Source of the DNA: Achatina immaculata
Lineage: Eukaryota; Mollusca; Gastropoda; Stylommatophora; Achatinidae
Direction of reading: 5' to 3'
NCBI GenBank assembly: GCA_009760885.1
Contig: CM019697.1
Location: 27,768,710 to 27,832,709, forward strand
Length of the DNA: 64,000 nt
The translations under genes were made by a program, and so were the position numbers. Positions 33,193-44,500 of this stretch are shown here, in pieces. The notes under the pieces are model-generated. The model was not told the origin of the DNA. It was given only the letters and a program-made list of their open reading frames with translations, and ran no database searches. How positions within the stretch are numbered: the stretch's first letter is position 1; each line of letters opens with the position of its first letter.

Positions 33193-35770
33193 TGAGGGTT
33201 GGTCCAAAAGTAATGCCTCTTAATTTTTTTTTTCCAGAAACATCACAAGCAGAAGCTGTTGATGTGTAAGTAAAGTTTCAACCATTGAGCAACTGTTGCA
33301 CATATTTGGTTGGCATGTGTGAGATAGCAAAAGAGAAACAGGCTGCCAGAATTATGAGGGGTGATTGATAAGTTCTCTGCATAAGGTACAACAGATTATT
33401 TGTGGACAACTTTTTTGGGTTATTTCTCAACATAGTCCCCTTGCAAGTTTATGCACTTAGTCCAGCGACCCTGGAGCATACGGATCCCTTCTTTGTAAAA
33501 GTCAGCATCTTGTGCCAGTAGAAAGTTGTCTACAGCATGAATGACTTCATCATTTGAAGCAAATTTGTGATCACTGAGCTCCTTTTTGAGTTTGGTAAAC
33601 AGGGAATAGTCCACAGGGGCCAAATCTGGCGAATGAGGATGTTCAAGAAGCTGCATTCATGAATGGCAGCCATTGCCACCATCGACTTGTGAACTGGAGC
33701 TTTGTCCTGCTGAAAGATGATCCTCTCATCAATTTCCCTCGATGCTTTTCCCTCAGTTTGACTCACAGTTGCTTCACAAGATTAGCATAACAGGCCCCGG
33801 TGACCATTCTGCCCTTTTGAAGAGTCTACCTATAGCATACCTTCTGAATCCCAAAAGATGGAAGCCGTCACTTTGCCTGCAGACAGAACCACCCTGCCTT
33901 CTTTGGAGGTGGGGATCTATGTTTCCACTACTTTGACTGTTCTTTGGTTTCTGGTTGAAAATGATGAACTCAAGTCTCATCCATAGTCACAAATTGTTGA
34001 AGAAACTTTTCAGGATCTGCAGAAAAATGGCCAAGATTGTCTCTTGACATGTTGAGACGCTGTCATTTGTGATCAGCTCCAAGAAGCTTCAGGACCCATC
34101 ATGCAGAGACCTTTGTCATTTGAAGATCATTGTGAATAATGGCATGAACACACTCCTGGGAGATGCCCAACTCAGCAGCAATGTACCGCTCAGTTAGTCG
34201 TCGATCCTCCATTATCATGTCATGGATTCTGCCAATGGTTTTGTCAGTGGTTACCGTTCTTGGTCTTCCTGGATGGGGATCATCTTCTAGACTCTCCCTT
34301 CCATGTTTGAACTGAGCTGCCTATTTCTTCACTGTGCTGTAAGAAGGGGCACTCTCCCCTAGACCCTCTACCATATCCTCATGGATCTCCTTTGATGATA
34401 AGCCCTTGATGCAGAAGTAGCAAATGACTGCTTGATGAAAAATTTTATCCATTTTCTTAATTTCTGCCACCCCTTCCACTTCAGTAGCCTGTAAAAAAAA
34501 ATTGGTTGCAGTTAATTTCTTAAAACTTTGTGTTTAATCTTACATTAACCTGATCTACAAATGCACTTAATATCAACTGTGTGTTTCAAGTATTTGTACC
34601 TTATGCCAAGAACTTATCAATCATCCCTCGTACTTATAATGTGGATGTTCAAATGAAGCAGAGGTTTGTGACTGAATTCCTCCCTGCTGAAAAAAACGCC
34701 ACCAAGTGACATTCATTGACACTTGCTAAATGTCTACAAAGACCAAACAGCAGATGTTAGTACACTGAGGTAGTAGGTGGCACACTTCAGTGGTAGTGAC
34801 AGTGATGTGAAAAAGTCATGTTCTGGATGGCTGTCCGCTGCTTCACACCATCAAATGAAGAGCATCTCAATCAGCTCATCCATGCAAATCGTCAGCTTAC
34901 TACCAAGGAACTGGGTAGAGAGCTTGATATCGGCTTCAGTGATTTAGAAATGATGATGACAAAGTTGGAATATTGCAATGTGTGCACCAGATGGGTCCCA
35001 CAAATGCTGACACAGGTATAGAAAAAACACTGTATGTAAGTGTGTCAGGACCTGTTGAAACTATGAGACTGATGGTGACAGTTTCCTGGATCGCATCATG
35101 ACTGGTGATGAGACTTTATGTCACTACTATGAGCCGGAGTCAAAATGGCAGTCTATGGAGTGGCAGCTTATGAATTCTCCGTTGAGGAAAAAGTTCAAGA
35201 CATAACCCTCAGCGGGTAAACTAATATGCATTGTCTTTTGGAACAGGAAAGGATGATCCTTCTGGATTTCTTGGAACCTTGAGAAATCATCAACTCTGAC
35301 CATTACATCATGACACTAACTATACTGAAGGCTTGAACTGCCAGAGTCTGGCCCGAGAAGAAGACAATCTTTCTCTTGCAACATGATAACACCAGGCCAC
35401 ACATCAGAAGGGTGAGCACACTGCCAAGCAACTGTCCTATCACACCCACCATTTAGTCCAAATCTGACACCTTCTGACTTTCATTTGTTCAGGCCTATAA
35501 GAGATGGACTTCATGGGAAACTTATTAACAACGATGCCATCAAAACAGCTGTGAAATAATGGATCATGTCTGCTGGCATAGATTTCTATGAGCACAGCAT
35601 ACAGGTTCTTGTTCACTGCTGGCAAAAATGCAAAATGAATGGTGGTGTCTATGTAAAAAAAATAGTGTTTTCTAGCTGAGACACTGCTCTATTAAGTAAT
35701 GTTATTGTACTTGTTGTATATGCTGGAGTTTCCTAATAAAAAATTAAGAGGCATTTTAGAGCAATCCTCA
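33193..35770 (+). mobile_element. Outer mariner, split by another mariner
   Basis: Ends: TGAGGGTTGGTCCAAAAGTA with CTCTTAATTTTT at 33193 and AAAAAATTAAGAGGC...GCAATCCTCA at 35770, a decayed inverted repeat. Transposase pieces on the + strand: MCEIAKEKQAA before the inner element, then HLNQLIHANRQLTTKELGRE and MTGDETLCHYYEPESKWQS near 35100-35155, LQHDNTRPHIRRVS near 35380, and SKPLSYHT...NLTPSDFHLF near 35460-35490. Frame broken in many places. Confidence 0.8.
33355..34630 (-). mobile_element. Inner mariner with TIRs
   Basis: Inverted repeats TGAGGGGTGATTGATAAGTT at 33355 and the complement AACTTATCAATCATCCCTCG ending 34630. The - strand transposase starts MDKIFHQAVICYFCIKG near 34453, then GRPRTVTTDKTIGRIHDMIM, LTERYIAAELGISQECVHAI, VTMDETWVHHFQPETKEQSK, IIFQQDKAPVHKSMVAMAAI, HPHSPDLAPVDYSLFTKLKK and a C-terminus RWTKCINLQGDYVEK. 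Length is normal for mariner (about 1.28 kb), with a few stops and shifts: among the better preserved copies here. Confidence 0.9.
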
Positions 35771-35857
35771 TACTAAGATATGGGCAAAGAGAAATTGTTG
35801 AACTTATTTTCTGACTGAACTCTTATTACACTCGATGGAATTTCTTACAAATAACAG

Positions 35858-36090
35858 ATAAGTGCTCCCTTTTTTGTAACTGTCTCAATTCTTATTAGTT
35901 GTACAGCATTCATGTCAATTTATACTTTATCTTTGTCCTGCATGTTTTTGTATGATTAAGGTGTAAACTAAAACATTACAACTGTGTGCTCGTTAAACTA
36001 AAGCTGTTCCTATTTTCATTTTAAGTAGTTTTAACATTTTGTTATCACAGCTTTACTGCAGTGGCTTCATGTATATTTATATATTTAGTT
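35858..36090 (+). mobile_element. Penelope-like element, 3' UTR only
   Basis: Contains GATAAGTGCTCC, GTATGATTAAGGTGTAAACT and AACTGTGTGCTCGTTAA, then AAAGCTGTTCC and TTATCACAGCTTTACTGCAG, in the order found at the 3' ends of the copies at 28020-28710 and (complement) 58446-58760. No coding part. Confidence 0.75.
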
Positions 36091-36631
36091 TTATATATAC
36101 TTATACCCAAAGTATTCATGTGTTCAGACAAGATGTGTTAAAAAAAGAGTGAAATTTTGCTATAAAAACATAAATGCTCTTATGGCAACATTATTAAGCA
36201 CTGTCCCCTTTAAAGTAATCCTCTCTACTGGTGATATGCTGTTCCCAGTGTTTCTTCAATTGTTCGAATGCTTCCTGGAAAGCACATTATGTGATGTTGC
36301 AGAGTTCTCTTTTCGCATTTTCCTGAATCTCCTCTATGGTTTGGAAACAGTGTCCTTTCAAAGTGGTTTTAAGTTAGGGAAACAGTGTCCTTTCAAAGTG
36401 GTTTTAGGGAAACAGGAAAAAGTCTGCTGGGGTTAAACCTGGAGAATGGAGCACAATATATATCTGATGTTGTGCCAAAAAAACTGAGGATAATGAGCAA
36501 TGCGTAAGCCAGAGCACTGTCATGATGCAACATCCAAGTCTGGTTTTAGCAGAATTCAGATCTCTTCCTACCCACAGCATTCCTCAAACATGTTAAAACT
36601 TCCTGGTACAACTGTTTGTTTACCACGTGAC

Positions 36632-37127
36632 CAGTCAGTTAGTCATTTGCTTGTCCCTTGCAGAACTTTGCCTCAAAACAGCACTCCTGTAAGGCCTCTT
36701 GGTTGTAAGCAAGATGCCCTGCTGCTGATGCATCCATTTGCAGATCATCAATGATGTCTTGCAACCATCTTTGCCTTGATTTTCCTCTCTTTCTTTTTCC
36801 CATTATGTATCCTTCCAAGATGGTCTTCTCTAGATTATCATGACGTTTAATGTATCCAAAATATTTAAGTTTTCTTTGTTTAATCCTCTTTACTAGCCAG
36901 CCTTCTTCAAAATTAAGTTCTAGTAGTATGGATATACTTGTTCTTTTTTGTGTCCATGATATCTGAAGGACCCTTCTGTAGCATTTACATTCAAAGGCAT
37001 TTATGTGTTTCTCAGCTGTTTTGTTAAGTGTCCAGGTCTCACAGGCATATGTTGCGATGGGAAAAATGCATGCCCTTAAAAATCTTATTTTTGTAGTTCT
37101 GTCTGTTATTCTCCACAGCTTCTTTAT
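36632..37127 (-). mobile_element. LINE (family A) 3' end inserted in mariner
   Basis: The - strand carries the same C-terminal region as 21848-22320 (CETWTLNKTAEKHINAFECK, KRGKSRQRWLQDIIDDLQMD). Flanking mariner sequence shows a diverged duplication, CATGTGGTGAAC versus CACGTGGTAAAC on the - strand. Confidence 0.8.
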
Positions 37128-37369
37128 AGTTCACCACATGATGACGTGGTACAAATTCATAGTGGACAATGCCTTTGCAATAAAAAAACCACCATCAACA
37201 CTTTGATCTTTGACTCATCTGTGGTTTCTTTTGGTCAAGGAGACCCTTTCCCCACCCACTGTGAAGATTGCATCTTGGTTGCAGCATCATAGCCATAAAC
37301 TCGCGTCTCATCTGCTTTTACAATGTTCTTAAGAAAGTTTCCATGACCATTTGTATTCACAAGCAATTC

Positions 37370-37930
37370 TCTTTCTGACTGTCAGTCAGCAAATGCAGCA
37401 TGAACTCTCTCAACATGGTTGTTGTAATCACAGCATGAAGTTTTTCAGTCAAAATCTGATAGCCCACTTCTTCACCAACTTCTCAGACAAACGATGATAA
37501 TCATGAATCACAGCATGAACTCTCTCAACATAATTGTTGTAATCACAGCATGAAATCTCTCAGCATGGTTGTTGTAATCACAGTATGAAATCTCTTGACA
37601 TGTTTGTTTTAATCACAGCATGAACTCTCTCAACATGGTTGCTGTAATCACAGCATGAACTCTCTCAACATGGTTGTTTTAATCACAGCATGAAATCTCT
37701 CAACATGGCTGTTGTAATCACAGCATGAACTATCTCAACATGTTTTTTTAATCACAGCATGAACTCTCTCAACATGGTTGTTGTAATCACAGCATGAACT
37801 CTCTTGACATGGTTGTTGTAATCACAGCATGAACTCTCTCTCAACATGGTTGTTGTAATCACAGCATGAACTCTCTCTCAACATGGTTGTTGTAATCACA
37901 GCATGAACTCTCTTGACATGGTTGTTGTCT
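37370..37930 (+). repeat. 35-bp minisatellite within mariner
   Basis: The unit is AATCACAGCATGAACTCTCT plus CAACATGGTTGTTGT, about 13 copies, with variants GAAATCTCT and TCTTGAC. The seed lies in the mariner at 37395-37440. Confidence 0.9.
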
Positions 37931-38109
37931 GTTGATGTGGAAAGTTGTTCAGCCTGGGATCTGTTGTTCTGCCCTCTTTAAGATGCTTAAACCACTTATA
38001 GCACTGTGTTCAACATATAGGTCTTTCCTATATGCTTGGTTAAGTGACTGTCATGTCTCTGTAAAATTTTTACCAACTTTGCAGCAAAATTTCACACACA
38101 TACAAGTTG

Positions 38110-38235
38110 TTCCTCAAGCTCTTTTGTTGTCACACCATGCTATCTGTGTTAGTTGGCACACTTGTAGTCACACCATGCCCTCTGTGCTGGTTGGCATGCC
38201 TGTAGTCACACCACACCCTCTGTGATGGTTGGTAT
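38110..38235 (+). repeat. ~40-bp tandem repeat, 3 copies
   Basis: The unit is GTCACACCATGCCCTCTGTG plus CTGGTTGGCATGCCTGTA, with differences. It lies near the right end of the mariner. Confidence 0.8.
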
Positions 38236-38401
38236 GCTATTTAAAAAGTTCATTCTTTTCCTGAACACACCTTGTATATAAATTATATTGGAATACTCTT
38301 ATCCTAGGTTTCTGTACACTTGATTTTGTGTGGACTGGAGCATATAATCTCTTTAGATAATTTATATTAAACAACTTCACCCCTGTCTGCCTCAAGTAAA
38401 C

Positions 38402-38577
38402 TTAAACTGAGATGAAAATGTTTTTATAGTAAAAGTAAACAGAAACCAGAAGCCAGAATGCAGTCCCCCAGATGTTTAATGCTAGCAGGGCAACATGTGT
38501 CTGACAGACCCTGAATGAAACAGGAGCTTGTCCATTGAAGAACTCATGACCACAGTACAGAGCTATAGAATTCATTC
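38402..38577 (-). CDS. HGSNAT: HGSNAT terminal exon
   Basis: Acceptor CTATTTCAG. Two bases complete Gly, then [13 protein letters not shown], a loop, and a final transmembrane helix [17 protein letters not shown], ending KNIFISV and TAA (38404-38402). This matches the family C-terminus in order and length. Confidence 0.92.
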
Positions 38578-41500
38578 CTGAAATAGGATACATAGAAAAT
38601 GATACAGTTGTTCACAAAGCAAAGAAATGAATCTGTTACATAACCAACAAAGTGAATGAGTGACTATATTATATAATATTGCTATAACAATATAAAAAGA
38701 TAAAAAAATTATATTACTAAAGCAAACATTTACATAACCATTAAAATACACACATAAGCTATGAATTTTATGAATATTTTTATGAAAAACTTGAGATAAA
38801 TTAATACCAATTTTTAAAAAATCATGTGTTCAAATATTGGATCATGCTAGATTTTGGGAAGAATGACAATAATACAGTGTTATGCACCCACGAATGATGC
38901 AGATGATGATGTGAAAGACGACTTCTATCACCAACTACAACAAATCATCAACAAAGTCCCTAAACACGACATCCTAATTGCTATGGGGGACTTCAATGCT
39001 AAGGTAGGGAAGGATAATACCGACGTTGAAAAAGTGATGGGGAAAGAAGGAACTGACATGGTTAATCAGAACGAAGAAAGATTAATTGAAGTATGTCTAA
39101 CAGAGGGCATGGTCATTGGAGGCACAATATTCCCACACAAAGAGATACATAAAGGAATGTGAATATCTCCAGATGATAGAACTAGAAACCAGATAGATCA
39201 TTTTTGTATTAGAAAGCAATACAGAACATCTCTCATGGAGGTAAGGGCTTATAGGGGTGCAGATGTCAACAGTGATCACAACCTGTGCATAGGGAAAATA
39301 AAACTAAAATTGAAAAGTCAACACAAGAAATCAGTACACAGAAAGATAAACAGCCACAGCCTACAAGAAGAAAATACTAACATTAATTTCAATCAGGAAC
39401 TTGCCAATCATTCCAAAACACCCAGTGAAGTTGAGGAGATAGGTATAGATGAGTTATGGATTCTTACAGCACAGTCATAATCACAGCAGCAAAAGTAACC
39501 GCTGGACTAGAAAAACCAAATAGAAAAGCATGGATATCAGATAAAACATGGAAGTATATACATGAAAGACGAGCAGTCAAATTAGACATGTTGAATGCAA
39601 AAACAGATCATGAAAGAGATTTGGCAAAAGCAAAACACAGAGAAACAGACAAGAAAGTAAAAAGTTCAGCTAGAAGGGATAAAAGAGAATACATAGACAA
39701 TATGGTGAAAGAGGCAGAAAAAGCAGCAAAAACAGGAGACAGCAAAACTTTATATAACATACAAAAGAGGCTAACAGGAACTATTACATCTAAAGAAAGA
39801 CCAATCCTTAGCAAAATTGGAACACTATTAACATCAAATAAAGACCAAAAAGCAAAGATGGGCTGAACACTTCCAAGAAATACTCAATCGACCACACCCA
39901 AAAGAATTGTTAAACCTTGAAACTGACTTACCAGCCCCACAAATAAATGCCAACCTAGATGAAATTAAATTGCATGAAATTGAAACAGCAGTGAATTTAA
40001 TGGCTAACAACAAAGCTGCAGGTGAAGATGAAATAACAGCCGAAATGCTAAAAGCTATCAATAGTGACAACATGAGACAACTATAGAGAATGTTTAACAA
40101 GATTTGGAAAGAAGAAAAGGTCCCTTCTAATTGGAAGAAAGGAATCATTGTTAAAATACCAAAAAAGGGCAACCTTAGTGACTGTAACAACTGGAGAGGA
40201 GTAACCTTAATATCAGTTGTGTCAAAATTATTTTGCAAGGTCATTTTGAATAGACTCAAAGATATAGTGGATGCTGCAATGAGAGAAGAACAAGCAGGAT
40301 TTCGAAAAGGGAGAAGCTGTCTCGACCAGATCTTTACTCTCAGAATAATACTTGAAGAACATATTGAAAAGCAGAAACCATTAATACTGAACTTCATAGA
40401 TTTTAAAAAGGCATTTGATAGCATACACAGAGATTCATTATGGAGAATTTTAAGTCTATATGGAATACCATCTAAAATTGTCAACATCATTAAGGACTTA
40501 TACAATGGATATGTTTGTGCAGTCAAGACAGAAGAAGGGATGAGTGAATGGTTCCAGATTGAAACAGGCGTGAAACAAGGATGTATACTATCTCCTTTAC
40601 TTTTTGGGATTACAATAGACTTCATAATGAAAAAATGCTGCACAGGTAACACAGGTATTGACTGGGTACATGGGACCCAACTAGAAGATCTTGATTTTGC
40701 TGATGACATAACTCTTATCAGTAATAATGTGAATTTCATGCAAGAAAAAACAGATAGCCTGTCTTCACTGGCTAGCAAAATAGGACTTGAAATTAACAAG
40801 GACAAAACAAAAATAATGAAAATTCCTATTAATCAAAATGGAAAAATACACATAGAAGGGACAGATATTGAAGAAGTCAATCAATTTGCATACCTTGGCA
40901 GCTACATAGACCAGGATGGTGACACTAGAAAGGAAGTTAGGATCAGAATTGCAAAAGAAGCATCAATCTTCAATAATCTTGAGAACATATGGAATTCAAA
41001 AGTTATAAGCACAAAAACTAAGTTAAGACTATTCAATTCAAATGTAATATCCACCCTCATTTATGCATGCGAAAGCTGGAAAACAACTAAAGAAATAGAA
41101 AAGAAATTAGACTCTTTTGAAAACAAATGCCTAAGGAAAATACTCTGCATCAAGTGGAATTAATTCAAGAACAATGCAGAGATAAGGCAGATGACTGAAC
41201 AACAACCAGTCTCATGGTTGCTCAGGAAAAGGAGATGGACATATGTTGGTCACTTGATGAGAAGAAATGATCAGAGAATCCCAAAACAAGCTATCAAGTG
41301 GAACACAACAGGCAGAAGAAAAAGAGGCAGACCACGTGAAACTCTGAAGAGGACATTATTAAGAGAGGCCAAATTAACAGGCATAAAATCCTTTGATGAG
41401 GTTGAAAGACTCACCAAAGACAGGAAAAATTGGTGAACTACTTTGCGAGCCCTATGTGACGTTTAACGGCACAGGAAGGATATAAGATAAGAAGATTTTG

Positions 41501-44500
41501 GGTCATGTAGCAAGGTCAAAGTTCATTAACATACACTTCCTCATCTAAAATGGTGAGTCAAAAATTCGTCACTTTTTTTTATACCCTAATTTTGGTCAAG
41601 GCTGCCATCTTATACACTGTACTGGCATTTGTAGGTTCATGCTGATGTCATGTGTTGTATCATTCTGAAAATGTGATACTCACTTTTAGCCAATGAATCG
41701 TAAGATACGAGGAGCTTTCAGAAAGTAATGCACCACATTGTTTTTCTCAGGAGCTGTTTATTCAAAAAGCATGAACTTTATATACAATATACATGGATAT
41801 GTCATGTAAACATCAGTATTATTCAACATAATCCCCATCAACATGTATGGCTTTACGTCAGCATGAAACAAGTGTATGTATTCCTAGCCCGTACCAGGTT
41901 TTTTATTGATTATGTAGCCATTTCTTTGCTGCATGAATCACTCCTTCATCATCTTCAAATCTTACCCCATGGAGTGCATCTTTAAGTGGACACAACAGAT
42001 GAAAATCAGAGGGTGCCAAATCAGGACCATAGGATGGATGGTGTAGTACAGTCCAACCCAATTTGGTGATTGATTCCCGTGTTGCCAGACTTGCGTGAGG
42101 GTGCACTGTCGTGAAGGAGAAGAAGGTCTGCTGGATTTTTGTGCAGCCAAACTCTGCGAAAATGTTGTTTGAGTTTTTTCAATGTCTTAATGTAAGCTTC
42201 CGAACTGAATGTCTCTCCTCTTGGCATAACATCCACAAGAATCACACCTTCAATGTCCTAAAAGACAGTGATCATGACCTTTCAAGCTGAAGGAATTGTC
42301 TTGAATTTCTTTCTTTGTAGCGATTGTGGATGATGTACTCCATTGACCGTTTTTTTGTCTCAGGTTCAAAATGATGTGCCCAGGTTTCATCACCTGTTAC
42401 GATCTTAGCCAAAAAGTTCTCTCCCTCAGCAATGAAATGCTCCAACAATTCAGAAGAAATTACTTTCCTTTGCAATCAATGGTCATTTGTGAGACTTTGA
42501 GGAACCCATCTTGCGCAAACCTTAGAAAATCAGAGAGCTTTTATAACTGCATTTGCACTACCATTGCTGACTGACAGCTTTAAGGCCAATTGCTGAGTAG
42601 TGATATGCTTATTAGTAAGAATAATGCCCTCAGCGCATTTCAACATTTCTGCCTTAGTGGCTGAAGCAGGACATCCACAGCACGGCCAATCATGTAATTC
42701 CTTATCTCCACTTATTGATTCTTTGATTCTCTGAACCCAGCAACTGACTGTACTTCTGTTAACTGCAAAACTTCCATACACATCACATAGGCGCTTGTGA
42801 ATGTTCACAACAGTTTCTTTCTCTGCAACGAGAAATTCTATCAAATTCACTGCTTATACCACAAGCTGCTAACATGCTCCATTTCAATGGTTAGGGCAGC
42901 CATATTATTTTCCCGGTTGTGGTGCAATATGGTTCACACAATCGGCACATGCCACATTTAAAGTATGGAAAATTTCATGCTTCTATCTTCATTATTAGCT
43001 GAAAAAAATGATGTGGTGCATTATTTTCTGAACGCTCCTCGTATATGTGACCAGCAGAAGGGAATATGGCAGACAGCAAAGCTGTCATTCACATCCTCCT
43101 GAGGCATTATAGGAAGAAAGGGCTGAGTGCCTCTGCAGCTGCCCATGAAATTTACAGTGTGGAAGGAAGTGGTTCCAAAGGTCCAGGTCTGGAGACACCA
43201 ATATCAAAAACAAGCCCAGGTTGGGATGTCCCTCAGCCATCAGTGATGAAGCCCTGCACCAAGATGTTGAAGACAGTCTCAGTACCAGTACTTAGCACTT
43301 GTCAGTCCACCTGGGCCCTTCTCAGAGCACCATAGTTTGGCATTTGCATAAGTTCATTCCCCACCAATGCAGAGATGTTTGGATATCTGTCGCCAATCAT
43401 TGGCAAGCTCACAAGACAAAGGGTTTCTCTGCTGTATCGTCACTGGGGATAAAAAGTGTATTTTCCTGTGGTACCTCTACACAGGTACCCATTGGCTCCA
43501 GCCAGACCAGGTGGCAGAAGTCATTGGCCAACAAGGCCGGTTCGAGAAAAAGGTTATGCTTTGTATTCAATGAACTTCGAGGGCCCCCTACACTGAGAAC
43601 TGGTTCCATTTAGTCGCTCCATGAACAGGAATCTGTATGCTGAGCAAATGAAGTGGCTGCATAATGTTCTGTGCACCCAATACCCAGCACTCATCAAGAG
43701 GAATAGGGCACTTCTCCAGCGGAACAACATGCCGACGCACACTTCCAACATGGTCCATGGGTTGTCCATGTTGAAGGGAATCAAGACCCTGCCTCATCTG
43801 CCGTACTTTCCCAACCCTGCACCCTCTGACTACCATCTGTTCCGAATGATGGCACGCTTTCTTCAAGGGCGAGAATTCAGTTCACTGTAAGAAATTGATG
43901 CCAGTGTGAGAGATTTCTTCACCTCAAAGCCTTCCAAGTGGTACTACAAAGGACTCTTCACATTGGCTGAGTGATGGCAGAAGACCATTGAAAGTTATGG
44001 ACTGTATTTTGAAGAGTGAAGTTACACTGGTATTAACGTTATGTACCACCGAGAACACAGCGAAGTATATATTATGTTGCTTGGTTTTGTGCAGCAGTGA
44101 AACATTGCAGAAACATGATGAACTTTAGACTCAACCCAGAATTAATCTTCACTCCCTTGCAAACTTGCTTCACATATGTTTATACATAATACACTTCATA
44201 TGAAATAAATGTAAAACCAATGTAAAAACTCACTGACCAGCAAACAGAAATGGTGCTCCACTCCAAATCTTGTACACATCGATTAAGATGTAGCAGACCA
44301 TAAACACAAAAAATGCCATGCCAGACGTGACAAAAACATAAGACAGAGACCTGGAAGCAGAAACATGAGAAGGTAAAATGTTCCCATGTGAATCCCATCT
44401 CTCATTCATCCCATCATTATTCTTCCCTCTTTTTTCTATTTCTATTCATCAGAGATATCTATTTTATTTATCGTTTTATCTCATCTTCTTCTCTTCCTTT

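Larger units (their letters stand above)
36120..38276 (-). mobile_element. Mariner broken by a LINE and a minisatellite
   Basis: Ends: TGTTCAGACAAGATGTGTTA near 36120 and the complement of ACAAGGTGTGTTCAGGAAAA near 38276. The - strand has VKADETRVYGYDAATKMQSS and QWVGKGSPRPKETTD (first catalytic block, 37330-37220) and, after the LINE, KQLYQEVL...ALAYALLS. A 35-bp array occupies the HTH/linker region (37370-37930). Confidence 0.78.

Noticed and set aside
39834..40805. 323-codon - strand frame
   Set aside because: It is antisense to a clear reverse transcriptase (40090-41163, + strand).
43057..44015. Host SETMAR-type gene
   Set aside because: No SET domain exon is nearby and the transposase has frameshifts and changed catalytic residues; it is an old mariner.
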